The notes beneath the pieces were generated by a model. That model saw only the letters and a list, made by a program, of their open reading frames with translations. It did not search any database and was not told the DNA's origin. This document shows, one piece after another, positions 53,880 through 64,000 of a stretch of DNA of 64,000 nucleotides (within the stretch, counting starts at the first letter, position 1; each line of letters opens with the position of its first letter). The stretch comes from Dyadobacter sp. CY343 (GTDB taxonomy: Bacteria > Bacteroidota > Bacteroidia > Cytophagales > Spirosomataceae). The stretch lies in contig NZ_JAJUXK010000003.1 of the NCBI RefSeq assembly GCF_021390335.1, forward strand, positions 186,001-250,000, given 5' to 3'. Made by a program: the position numbers and the translations under genes.

Positions 53880-54743
53880 TTAATTTGCTTTGTCTTTCTG
53901 AATCCGCCTAACCTCCAATTGCAGGCTGTTAAAAGCGAATTTGAGCGCGCTTTCCAATGTGGCCTTCGTGATCATTTGCGAAAGGTCAATTCCTAGATGC
54001 ACAACCGTTTGGGCTATTTCCGGCCGGATTCCGCTGATGATACATTCAGCACCCATCAGGCGGGTCGCATTGACTGTTTTGATCAAATGCTGTGCAACGA
54101 GCGAGTCAACAGCCGGCACACCCGAAATATCCAGGATCGCTATACTGCTGCCAGTATCCACAATGCCTTGTAACAGGTTTTCCATGACCACCTGCGTGCG
54201 CGCACTGTCCAGCGTACCAATAATAGGCATCGCGAGGATCCCATTCCAAACCCGGATCACAGGCGTAGAAAGTTCGGCCATTTCATCGGACTGCTGCGAG
54301 ATCACATCTTCACGACCTGTAATGAAGGTTTCAAAACTCAGGATGCCGATGTTATCTACAAACTTGCTTAGCTGCATGCTAGCCTTATAAAGCTGCATGG
54401 GGTCAGTGCCCGCCTGCTCGCTTAAAACCTGTAAAAGGGCATCTTTTAAAGTAAAAATGTAAGTAGCTGTTTCCCTTGGGGAAAAACCCTGGCGGGCCCT
54501 GGAAATGGTCAGGCTTGAAATGTAGTCGGTCAGGGATTCTAGGCCGGGCGGGGAAAAATCCTGGATGTTGCTTTCATCGATCGTGCTCAAAAGCAGGTCT
54601 ACAAATTCTGCTGACTGCGCCCTGAGCTCGTCGGCTGTATTGAAGTTATTTGAGAATTCTGTCTCGGTCTGCTGCGCTTGGAGCCAAAGCTGCAAGACTT
54701 TTTCCTTGTTTTTCCTTAAAATTTCGAAGAGTTCTGTTCCCAT
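53880..54743 (-). CDS. rsbR: RsbR-type STAS stressosome sensor
   Basis: 287 residues from ATG 54743 (MGTELFEILRKN); the longer start adds a non-family segment. Residues ~1-135 are the RsbRD-type helical N-terminal sensor (ELRAQSAEFVDLLLSTIDES); no heme-globin fold is evident. A linker helix precedes the STAS domain (~160-280): LDISGVPAVDSLVAQHLIKT and GIRPEIAQTVVHLGIDL, the positions of the RsbR phospho-Thr sites, the first of which is Ser here. First gene of the stressosome unit. Confidence 0.93.
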   Translation of the reverse strand: MGTELFEILRKNKEKVLQLWLQAQQTETEFSNNFNTADELRAQSAEFVDLLLSTIDESNIQDFSPPGLESLTDYISSLTISRARQGFSPRETATYIFTLKDALLQVLSEQAGTDPMQLYKASMQLSKFVDNIGILSFETFITGREDVISQQSDEMAELSTPVIRVWNGILAMPIIGTLDSARTQVVMENLLQGIVDTGSSIAILDISGVPAVDSLVAQHLIKTVNATRLMGAECIISGIRPEIAQTVVHLGIDLSQMITKATLESALKFAFNSLQLEVRRIQKDKAN

Positions 54744-54936
54744 TTTAGTGATGAAAGATATATTGAGAGATAAAGGATATTGTACCGAATGTAGGTTCAC
54801 TGCGATTTTGGCAAGATAGCCTTAATTTTAGTTTTTCTATTCGGATAAATTCCCAGTGTTCTATTTGCAGGTGATCGTTAGCCAGATGCTGTTCGGCAAC
54901 CTTCACCTTATTATACCAAGAAAATCACGGATTAAA

Positions 54937-54988
54937 TTTGCGCAACTCAAAAGTTGCATTTATATTTGCAACTGTTAGGTTGCAAATA
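54937..54988 (+). promoter_or_regulatory. Promoter with two palindromes for the ArsR/SRPBCC/VOC operon
   Basis: TTTG (54937-54940), 20-nt spacer, TATATTTG (54961-54968), a full match to the Bacteroidota consensus. GCAACT-caaa-AGTTGC (54942-54957) fills the spacer, and a 10-bp-arm palindrome, TATTTGCAAC-6-GTTGCAAATA (54963-54988), overlaps the -7 box. Both share GCAAC, as expected for two operators of one dimeric repressor. Confidence 0.75.
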
Positions 54989-55005
54989 AATTGACATAAA
55001 TTGAC

Positions 55006-55332
55006 ATGAGACAAGACATATTCCAGGCCATAGCTGACCCTACGCGCAGAGCTATTTTATCATTGATTGCCATTCAGGCATTAACGCCAAATGCAATGGC
55101 TGAAAAATTTGATATGAGCCGGCAGGCAGTATCAAAACATATTAAGGTTTTAAATGAATGCGGACTGATCAGCCCGGAGCAGTCTGGCCGAGAAATCTAT
55201 TATCGCTTTAATGCAAAGAAAATGCAGGAGTTTGACAATTGGTTGGCCCAATTCAGACAAAGTTGGGAAACGCAATTCAATCAGCTTGATGAAGTATTAA
55301 CGACAATTAGAAAACAGAAAAATGAACAGTAA
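55006..55332 (+). CDS. ArsR-family regulator (SRPBCC-operon type)
   Basis: 108 residues. A winged helix with [16 protein letters not shown], the recognition helix [20 protein letters not shown] and wing [14 protein letters not shown]. No metal-binding CxC motif, so it is the non-metal subgroup usually paired with an SRPBCC protein. It overlaps the SRPBCC gene by 11 bp and is preceded by a palindrome-rich promoter that it probably binds. Confidence 0.93.
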   Translation: MRQDIFQAIADPTRRAILSLIAIQALTPNAMAEKFDMSRQAVSKHIKVLNECGLISPEQSGREIYYRFNAKKMQEFDNWLAQFRQSWETQFNQLDEVLTTIRKQKNEQ

Positions 55333-55837
55333 TTTACTATTTGACTTTACGGTCGACAAAGCAGCGAAAACGGTATTTATTACCAGGGAATTTAATGCTG
55401 AGCTGGCCCTGGTATGGGACGCTTTTACCAAAAAGGAATTACTGGACCAATGGTCGGCACCAGCCCCAATGCGCGCCAGAACCAAATACATGAATTTTGA
55501 GGTAGGTGGGGCGAGGTTTTACGCAATGGTAAGTCCGGACGGGCAAGAGCGCTGGGCATTACAGCGATATACTTCCATTACGCCGAAAACTAACTTCAAA
55601 ATTTATAATGCCTTTTCCGATAAAGACGAAAACCTCGAACTGCCTGGATCTGAATGGAATTACAATTTCACCGAACAAAATGATATTACACAAGTAACTA
55701 TTGTAGTTTTTAATGAATCGTTTGATCGAATGGAGAAATTGCTGGATGGATTTACAGCAGGTTTCAAAATGACATTAATAAACCTGGAAGATCTTCTTGT
55801 AACATTATCGCAGAAATCAAAAAAGCTAAACAATTAA
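55322..55837 (+). CDS. SRPBCC (AHSA1-like) domain protein
   Basis: 171 residues. The START-like fold begins with [20 protein letters not shown], followed by [20 protein letters not shown] and a C-terminal helix ([19 protein letters not shown]), typical of AHSA1/YndB-like proteins. They bind small hydrophobic ligands. Translationally coupled to arsR upstream; VOC gene 10 bp after it. Confidence 0.92.
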   Translation: MNSNLLFDFTVDKAAKTVFITREFNAELALVWDAFTKKELLDQWSAPAPMRARTKYMNFEVGGARFYAMVSPDGQERWALQRYTSITPKTNFKIYNAFSDKDENLELPGSEWNYNFTEQNDITQVTIVVFNESFDRMEKLLDGFTAGFKMTLINLEDLLVTLSQKSKKLNN

Positions 55838-55847
55838 ATATAAAATC

Positions 55848-56288
55848 ATGAGAGCAATTAATCCCTGGATCAATTTCAATGGAAATGCCGAAGAAGCATT
55901 TAATTTTTACAAATCAGTTTTTGGTGGAGAATTTACAAGAATTATTCGCTTCAAAGACATAGCAAGCGACGAATTTCCAGTGTCAGAAAATGAAGCAGAT
56001 AAAATAATGCACATTTCTTTACCACTAGGGAAAAATAATGTATTGATAGCGAACGACGTTCCCGAAATAATGGGGCCAACGAACGAAAATGAGAACAGAT
56101 CAAAAATAGTAGTAAGTGCAGAAAGCCGCGAAGAAGCGGATAATATATTCAACAGACTGTCCGAAGGTGGAGCTATTGAAGGTCCTATTGGCGATAGTCC
56201 ATGGGGATCATACGGCGGCATGTTCAGAGACAAGTACGGCATTGAATGGATCGTGGAATTCGACCCAAATGACAACGCCCGGATCTAA
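55848..56288 (+). CDS. VOC-superfamily protein, PhnB-like
   Basis: 146 residues. PWINFNGNAEEAFNFYKSVF is the classic start of PhnB/3-demethylubiquinone-type VOC proteins; it ends with DKYGIEWIVEF. Two beta-alpha-beta-beta-beta units. Role unknown; third gene of the ArsR operon. It converges on the hydrolase gene 12 bp away. Confidence 0.92.
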   Translation: MRAINPWINFNGNAEEAFNFYKSVFGGEFTRIIRFKDIASDEFPVSENEADKIMHISLPLGKNNVLIANDVPEIMGPTNENENRSKIVVSAESREEADNIFNRLSEGGAIEGPIGDSPWGSYGGMFRDKYGIEWIVEFDPNDNARI

Positions 56289-56300
56289 CCCTTATCATGC

Positions 56301-56846
56301 TCACAATTCCTTCACGTCCGCCGCAACGACTTTCAAACCATCACTAAACTGGTGGCCGCCGGTTGGAACGTCGCGGAAGGTGGCGTGGGGGAGATTTTGG
56401 TGATAGATTTCGAAATGCGAGAAGGCTACTTCTTCGTCGTCTTTGCAGTGATAAAAGAAAAGCGGGATATTTTTATCAATGCGCGCGGCGAAATCGGGTT
56501 GGAGCTTGAAGGCATTTACCCAATCTTCATTTCCTTCCCAAAAGGGTGTGGCAAGAAGAAAAATGCCTCCAATTTGCTTCTCCACTTCATTTTCAGATAG
56601 GTAAGCCAGCAGCATCGAAGCGCCAAGTGAATGCGCGACCAGAATTATACCATCCGGACTTGCCGAAATCTCTTTCCCGATCTGCTCGCGACGGCCTAAG
56701 TCCGGCGTTCCGTTATTGGGCAAATAGGGATAGTGGACCGAATAACCCACGCCGAGTTCTGATAGGAGCGAAACGACCAGCTTTTCATCCGCTTCAAAAT
56801 CCTCTCTTGACCCGCCCCCGTGAAAAAATGTGACCTGTTTTGACAT
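56301..56846 (-). CDS. Alpha/beta hydrolase (RBBP9/YdeN-like)
   Basis: 181 residues from ATG 56846 (MSKQVTFFHGGGS). Nucleophile elbow LVAHSLGAS (Ser ~73), acid region CKDDEEVAF and catalytic His in PTGGHQFSDG. Small serine hydrolase without lid. Monocistronic and convergent with the VOC gene; substrate unknown. Confidence 0.88.
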   Translation of the reverse strand: MSKQVTFFHGGGSREDFEADEKLVVSLLSELGVGYSVHYPYLPNNGTPDLGRREQIGKEISASPDGIILVAHSLGASMLLAYLSENEVEKQIGGIFLLATPFWEGNEDWVNAFKLQPDFAARIDKNIPLFFYHCKDDEEVAFSHFEIYHQNLPHATFRDVPTGGHQFSDGLKVVAADVKEL

Positions 56847-57005
56847 AACCAATAGATTTAAAATGAAACCAGAATCTTGAAGCTTAATAATTTACGTCTC
56901 AAAATTACCAGTTACGTCATTCAATTACGGAGGGCAATCGGGCCAAATAATGGGGGTTAATGCGAAGAGTTGCCAGCTGCCTGGTTAACCCGAAGCTTGT
57001 CAAAG

Positions 57006-57440
57006 CTACTTTTCCCTGGCCAGCGTCATGAAGATTCCCGTACAGGGTTCGATCAGCAGATTGTCCGCAGTGGGACGTGTAATGCTGACCTGCGGGCAGG
57101 GCGCACAGTCTAAGAATATACAGCTTGGATCAGATTCGACAGGACCTAACGGTTTAGGTACAAACAGTTTTCCGTCTATGACCAGCCTTTGAGATATGCA
57201 GCACGGTAAATAGCCTTTTTCATTTAGTAACATCCCATCATACCGAAACTCATAAACTGTCCGCTCGCCAGCTGGAACCGGCTCTGTCACCAGAGAATCG
57301 CCGACAGTCCGGCCGTATGCGATCACGCGCCATTTACCAACGATCGAGGCTACCTCGGGAAGCGGCTCGGGCGCGGGATTGTCCTTCTTGCATTGTGAGA
57401 AGCCAATTAGTACCAGTAAAATAAGAAGTAGTTTGTTCAT
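57006..57440 (-). CDS. Cysteine-rich lipoprotein of unknown function
   Basis: 144 residues, lipoprotein signal (IGFSQC, Cys 17). The region VASIVGKWRVIAYGRTVGDS resembles lipocalin-like/META-type domains of Bacteroidota lipoproteins, and seven further Cys suggest disulfides (GYLPCCIS, SCIFLDCAPC). No named family. Next gene upstream is the phosphatase at 57503, 62 bp away. Confidence 0.65.
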   Translation of the reverse strand: MNKLLLILLVLIGFSQCKKDNPAPEPLPEVASIVGKWRVIAYGRTVGDSLVTEPVPAGERTVYEFRYDGMLLNEKGYLPCCISQRLVIDGKLFVPKPLGPVESDPSCIFLDCAPCPQVSITRPTADNLLIEPCTGIFMTLAREK

Positions 57441-57502
57441 AGCTGATCGAGTTTATTGTTCAGACTCGGGACAGCGCCAATCGGTTGGAAGGAAAAGTTG
57501 AT

Positions 57503-58894
57503 TTAAACCCTTGCAATACCCGTCGCGTCGAGCATGAAGTTGTGCAGGTCGGTATTTTTGACAAAAGGGTCGAGTTTTTCACTGCCTGGGCCGAACATAG
57601 CCAGTTCTACGTAATCGGAAGAGTGGTCCATTCCTGCCCAGCCAATACCTGTATATTTTGTTTGAATTGATCCAAACTCTTTAAAAAGTGGCTTATTAGT
57701 AATATATAGCCCTTTTTCATTTTTAAGGCCAAACAGTTTTAGTAGTTTCTCAGCTTCCTCATTCCGGATTGCATAACCCTGTGCGAACTCGATCCGCTCG
57801 ATCAATTGTGCGGGCGAGAGCATTTCTTTTAGTCCGCCCATGATCCAGTTGTTGCTATGCCTGAATTTGTGCAGCCGGTCAAAATTTTGATCCGAACCGA
57901 AAAGTCCGGGATTCGCATTGCCGTGGTCGGTGGTGATGATTACCAGCGTTTCTTTATCCTTCGCCGCAAAATCGAGCGCTACCTGGATCGCCTCATCAAA
58001 AGCGATCTGATCGTAGAGAAGTCCGCCGGCGTCGTTGGAATGCGCCGCCCAATCCACTTTTCCGCCTTCGATCTGAACAACAAATCCTTTCGGGTTTTTC
58101 GATAAAAGTTCAAGCGTTTTCCGCGTCATTTCTGCGAGGGTAGGGATACTGTTTTGAAGGGTTTTATCCTCAAAAGTATCCAGCGAATAGGGGAGTGCGC
58201 CTTCGCAGAATACCCCTAGTACCGGTTTTTGGGTACTATTTAATGCCAGCAGATCATCACGGTTCCTGGCCAGATTGTACCCCGCCGAAGTATAAGTTGC
58301 AAAAAGGTCCTTTTTATCTTTCCTGGTTTCAGGACTAAAAAACTCAGAGCCGCCGCCCATCATTACGTCGAATTTGAGGTCGAGGTATTGGTCAGCGATC
58401 TCCGACTCGTCGCCGCGTGATTTGTTATTAATGCAAAATCCGGCGGGTGTTGCGTGGGTGATCGTTACCGAGGTAACGCAGCCCACCGATTTTCCAACCT
58501 CCTTATATTTTTGTAAAATAGGCTTGTTGAAGCTACCGTCTGCATTCACATTCAGATTTCCGTTCGGTACCTTTCTGCCGCCGCCCCAGGCCGAGCTTCC
58601 CGCTGCCGAATCGGTGACAAGCGCGCTGGAAGAAGATGTTTCCATAAATGCCCGTCGACCGGTTTTCTCCGAATACAATTTCATCCAAGCGCTTTCACGA
58701 CCTTCTTTCCGTTTCAAAAGCAGATCGGCCATATTCAACGTGCCGGTACTCATGCCGTCGCTAACCATGAAAATGATGTTTTTGGCTGAGTCCCTGGTTT
58801 TGGCAGGATATTTATTATCAGGCTTTCCTGAAAACGTAATCGGGCCGAGCAGTAAGCCTGCCGCGCTATTAGTAAAAAAGTCCCTTCTTTTCAT
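57503..58894 (-). CDS. Alkaline phosphatase (PhoA family), Tat-type signal
   Basis: 463 residues with a twin-Arg-like N-terminus (MKRRDFFTNSAAGLLLG). Metal and nucleophile motifs: FMVSDGMSTG (Asp), VTDSAAGSSAWGGG (Ser nucleophile of DSA), GGKVDWAAHSNDAGG and TTDHGNANPG (Asp-His) and a final MDHSSDYVELAMFGPGSE. It hydrolyses phosphomonoesters outside the cytoplasm. Expressed in front of the lipoprotein gene. Confidence 0.92.
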   Translation of the reverse strand: MKRRDFFTNSAAGLLLGPITFSGKPDNKYPAKTRDSAKNIIFMVSDGMSTGTLNMADLLLKRKEGRESAWMKLYSEKTGRRAFMETSSSSALVTDSAAGSSAWGGGRKVPNGNLNVNADGSFNKPILQKYKEVGKSVGCVTSVTITHATPAGFCINNKSRGDESEIADQYLDLKFDVMMGGGSEFFSPETRKDKKDLFATYTSAGYNLARNRDDLLALNSTQKPVLGVFCEGALPYSLDTFEDKTLQNSIPTLAEMTRKTLELLSKNPKGFVVQIEGGKVDWAAHSNDAGGLLYDQIAFDEAIQVALDFAAKDKETLVIITTDHGNANPGLFGSDQNFDRLHKFRHSNNWIMGGLKEMLSPAQLIERIEFAQGYAIRNEEAEKLLKLFGLKNEKGLYITNKPLFKEFGSIQTKYTGIGWAGMDHSSDYVELAMFGPGSEKLDPFVKNTDLHNFMLDATGIARV

Positions 58895-61518
<2,624 letters not shown>

Positions 61519-61537
61519 TCTGGTTTGAAACAAATAT

Positions 61538-61578
61538 AAATGGGGCGCCCGGATCAGTTTGGGCGCCCCATTTTTTTT
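61538..61578 (+). terminator. Intrinsic terminator after katG
   Basis: AAATGGGGCGCCC (61538-61550) and GGGCGCCCCATTT (61561-61573), 13-bp stem, T-run. Also usable for the opposite histidine kinase gene. Confidence 0.95.
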
Positions 61579-61590
61579 ATAATGAAATGC

Positions 61591-63678
61591 CTAGCTGTTC
61601 AGCGGGGTAGCCGGCAGCTCAACGAAAAAGGCCGTCCCGATTCCGCTTTCTGATTCAAACCAGATCCTTCCTCCGTGCGCTTCAACGATTTGTTTGCAGA
61701 TGGACAACCCGATACCAAAAGATTGCTCTCCCGCGGTTCCCGAGCGTTTGGCATTGTCGGAGGGCAGGAAAATTTCGCCTTTCAATTCGTCGGGAATACC
61801 GATCCCCTGGTCTCGGACCGTCAGCAATACCTGCCCGCCCTGCTTCTGTAAACTGACCAGTACGGTACTGCCGGGCGGCGAGAATTTGATCGCATTACTG
61901 AGCAGGTTGCAGAACACCCGCCATATTTTTTCCCTGTCTACCGGCGCGGTGACTTCCTCAAATTGAAAGTCCAGATTCTGCTGTTTCTCGCCGGCTTTGT
62001 GTCTCAGCATATCCACGCACGATTGCACGATCTCCGGCAACGCAATGTTGCTGGTAGAGATCTTCTCGCGATCAGCACTTGACTGCAAAATCTGACTGAT
62101 CAGCGCATTCGCCATTTCACCCGACTGCTGCATCGCAGTTAATATTTCAAGCTGATCTTTGGAAGGGGTATGTTCCCAGAAAATGATGTGAGAAGCAGAG
62201 ATCATCGCGGCAATAGGGCTGCGCAAATCGTGCGCTACAATCCTTAAAACCGTCTGATTTTCAGCTTCTGCATGTTCCAGCGCATTCACGGTATCCTGCA
62301 ATACGATATTACTTTGTGTCACAGCCTTATTCAGTTCGGTGACAGCGCGCAAATTGGCCGCACTTCTCCGGGCGCTGCGCCAGATCTGGTACGCGATCAC
62401 ACACAATGTGATCGAGATCAGGATAACAAAACGTAGGATCAGCTCCTTCTGAGCGTCCTTTTCGGCAACTAGCTCCACTTCGTGTTCGCGCTGTACCTGC
62501 TGCAAAAGCACACTCACGTCACTCTTATTTTCTATGTTCTTTTTCAGTTTGTTGTTACGGTCGGTTTCCTGACTGGCCAGCATTAACCTGCCCGCTTCTT
62601 CAAATCTGCCTTGCCCGAACAGAACTGAACCCTGCAATTTTTGGTGCAAACTGGCGGTCGCCGCATCGTTCGCAGTGCTGGTCACACTCTTTAATATGCG
62701 CAGCTGTTCATCTGCTTTGCTGAACTCCTTTGTTTCGATATAAATCCTGGCAAGTAATTGACGGGAATCGCGCTCTACTTCCATTGACCAGTCAATCTCC
62801 GGATCGTGTTGCAGGCATTTTTTCAGCAGCCTCTCGGCGATCTTCATTTCCTTCTTTAATACATGAGCTTCCGCCTGGTTCAGTAAAATGACGATGCGCG
62901 CAAACTTGATAAAGTTCTTTTCGCGCGGAAATTTCGATTCATTTTTGTCAATGAAATCCATGGCCTTGCGAAACTGGTCCGAGGCAATATCCGGCTGATT
63001 CAAATGAATATATGCCATTCCGATATTGCGGATACTACCTTGTTTTTCAATGAATTGTAACTGGAAATTGTCTGCTTCTCGGCATTTGGCAAGCTCCTTC
63101 AGTTCCTGCTGCCAATATTCGATGGCCTGATAGTAGTTTTCTTCTTTGTAGGAAATATTCGCGATCCGGCTGCTGTACCTGGCACATTCGCAAATCTCGC
63201 CCAGGCCTGTCAGAAAGGATTTGCCGTGGTAGTAATTTCGGTAGGCCCGGTAATATTCTTTTTGTTTTAAAAGATCATCACCTTTTAGAAGTAACGCTTT
63301 CGAATATTCAGCCGGATACATTTCACGCACCTGCACGGAAGAAAATAATAGCAGCAGACTGTCCGTATAGCTCAATGCCTCTTCACTCAGCGTGGAATCG
63401 CGGTGACACAACACTTTCATGAATTTGTAATATTGCATCCGGTCGGCGAAAGTCTTTTTCGGGCGGGTCGCCATGATAGAGTCGAGGGTGTGGATCGCAT
63501 TTTTGATCCCGATTTTTCTGGAATGGCGGTCCAGGCTGTCGATCCACATTTCAAGCTGGTCTTCCTGCACCGGTTTGATTGACTTTTGGCATTCTGTGAA
63601 AAACCAGAGGGCGGCAAAACAAAGTAGGAAAGTTTTTAAAGTATATGCAGGTACCGGCGAACCGAAATATTTCTTCAT
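61591..63678 (-). CDS. TPR-containing membrane histidine kinase
   Basis: 695 residues from ATG 63678 (MKKYFGSP). N-terminal hydrophobic signal/anchor, a periplasmic region of TPR-like helices (~60-390, for example YYQAIEYWQQELKELAKCRE and ADEQLRILKSV), one membrane helix (LRFVILISITLCVIAYQIW, ~420-440), coiled coil, HisKA with LRIVAHDLRSPIAAM and HATPase_c (NLLSNAIKFS, DQGIGIP, GIGLSICK). Typical of Bacteroidota two-component sensors lacking a known ligand. No response regulator beside it. Confidence 0.92.
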   Translation of the reverse strand: MKKYFGSPVPAYTLKTFLLCFAALWFFTECQKSIKPVQEDQLEMWIDSLDRHSRKIGIKNAIHTLDSIMATRPKKTFADRMQYYKFMKVLCHRDSTLSEEALSYTDSLLLLFSSVQVREMYPAEYSKALLLKGDDLLKQKEYYRAYRNYYHGKSFLTGLGEICECARYSSRIANISYKEENYYQAIEYWQQELKELAKCREADNFQLQFIEKQGSIRNIGMAYIHLNQPDIASDQFRKAMDFIDKNESKFPREKNFIKFARIVILLNQAEAHVLKKEMKIAERLLKKCLQHDPEIDWSMEVERDSRQLLARIYIETKEFSKADEQLRILKSVTSTANDAATASLHQKLQGSVLFGQGRFEEAGRLMLASQETDRNNKLKKNIENKSDVSVLLQQVQREHEVELVAEKDAQKELILRFVILISITLCVIAYQIWRSARRSAANLRAVTELNKAVTQSNIVLQDTVNALEHAEAENQTVLRIVAHDLRSPIAAMISASHIIFWEHTPSKDQLEILTAMQQSGEMANALISQILQSSADREKISTSNIALPEIVQSCVDMLRHKAGEKQQNLDFQFEEVTAPVDREKIWRVFCNLLSNAIKFSPPGSTVLVSLQKQGGQVLLTVRDQGIGIPDELKGEIFLPSDNAKRSGTAGEQSFGIGLSICKQIVEAHGGRIWFESESGIGTAFFVELPATPLNS

Positions 63679-63845
63679 CAGTAAAGTTGTCAATTCGCAC
63701 CCGAACTATTTACCTCAGGTAAGGTGTGTAGAAAAGCTCCGCGTTGCTAAGGCGGAGTAATGACATGTACGATGGAGGGCAATAGATAGTTTAGCCACCA
63801 GACTAACCGAAAGGCAATTTTACGGAAAATTTATAAAACACCTTT

Positions 63846-63968
63846 GTAGCGAAATAGCTACGCGGCTATTAATACACGCCCCCAGGTGGTGCAATCGACG
63901 AACTTTTACTAAAAAGTTTGCATTGCCGGGCAAATAATCAGAAATTGCGCGCCCAATTTTCCAGACCA
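63846..63968 (+). ncRNA. Candidate IS110 leader/bridge-RNA region
   Basis: A structured stretch just upstream of the transposase start. A 5' stem-loop GTAGC-gaaata-GCTAC (63846-63861) is followed by a second structure: GCAAT (~63892) pairs with ATTGC (~63922) and encloses an internal loop and an inner stem AACTTTT-acta-AAAAGTT (~63901-63918). This is the shape of bridge-RNA guide loops of IS110 elements, whose 5' noncoding end encodes the RNA. Inference from layout only; no alignment done. Confidence 0.4.
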
Positions 63969-64000
63969 ATGACACCTCCTGTTTTTTGCGGTATTGATTT
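63969..64000 (+). CDS. Start of an IS110-family transposase (partial)
   Basis: ATG at 63969; the visible peptide is MTPPVFCGID. GID followed by a hydrophobic residue after a short strand (VFCGID) is the first catalytic Asp motif of DEDD transposases/recombinases of IS110. Only ten residues are visible, so the call is moderate. The rest lies beyond the window. Confidence 0.55.
   Translation, partial: MTPPVFCGID

Noticed and set aside
63938-64000. Minus-strand reading frame ending ...ENWARNF that looks like a gene 3' end
   Set aside because: It is the reverse of the IS110-like start region; the plus-strand VFCGID reading and structured leader explain the bases better.

Overview
The window reads as a chromosome segment of a Bacteroidota bacterium of the order Cytophagales, most like Dyadobacter/Spirosoma relatives (inference). 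The grounds are a SusC/SusD pair with an ECF sigma factor and FecR anti-sigma factor, a type IX secretion sorting tail, promoters of the TTTG-N19/20-TAnnTTTG type, a GH95 fucosidase, and dispersed repeats typical of this order. Most genes are intact and densely packed, with several clear operons.

Layout. 1-724: the 5' end of an ArsR-type regulator with its promoter/operator, then six ~91-bp repeats. 695-9583: mostly minus-strand housekeeping and envelope genes (GT87-like transferase, Kef-type antiporter, DedA protein, Gre-domain factor, DUF932-like protein, Ca2+/H+ antiporter). 9789-14640: a UvrA-like ATPase and a secreted GH95 enzyme. 14678-15373: an Xre regulator/membrane protein pair. 15476-19623: a Kai-type module (response regulator, KaiC, two KaiB, histidine kinase). 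19734-34358: tRNA-Thr, DUF349 protein, pdxH, citrate synthase, miaA, a phage-type two-domain protein, a porin-like barrel, an Ada-like methyltransferase, CbpA/CbpM, a DEAD-box helicase and several secreted proteins. 34445-36325: a tRNA-Lys locus with one intact and two broken copies, followed by a decayed tyrosine integrase and about 1 kb of nearly gene-free DNA. 36326-40709: three secreted proteins (S74 tail-fibre type, a serine-hydrolase fold without its catalytic residues, a T9SS cargo protein). 40988-50288: an ECF sigma/FecR/SusC/SusD locus with an SGNH hydrolase and an FAD oxidoreductase. 50409-54743: a stressosome cluster (RsbR, RsbS, RsbT, HATPase-PP2C fusion, histidine kinase). 55006-56288: ArsR, SRPBCC and VOC operon. 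56301-63678: hydrolase, lipoprotein, alkaline phosphatase, katG and a TPR histidine kinase. The right edge enters the start of an IS110-type transposase preceded by a structured leader.

Two soluble signalling hubs stand out. The KaiC cluster and the stressosome cluster each end in a soluble histidine kinase with the same ASHDLQEP H-box, suggesting that in this lineage both ancient modules feed two-component phosphorelays instead of a circadian oscillator or sigma-B. The most unusual protein is the SGNH hydrolase at 47868-48590: its motif order is circularly permuted, with the nucleophile GDS block at the extreme C-terminus.
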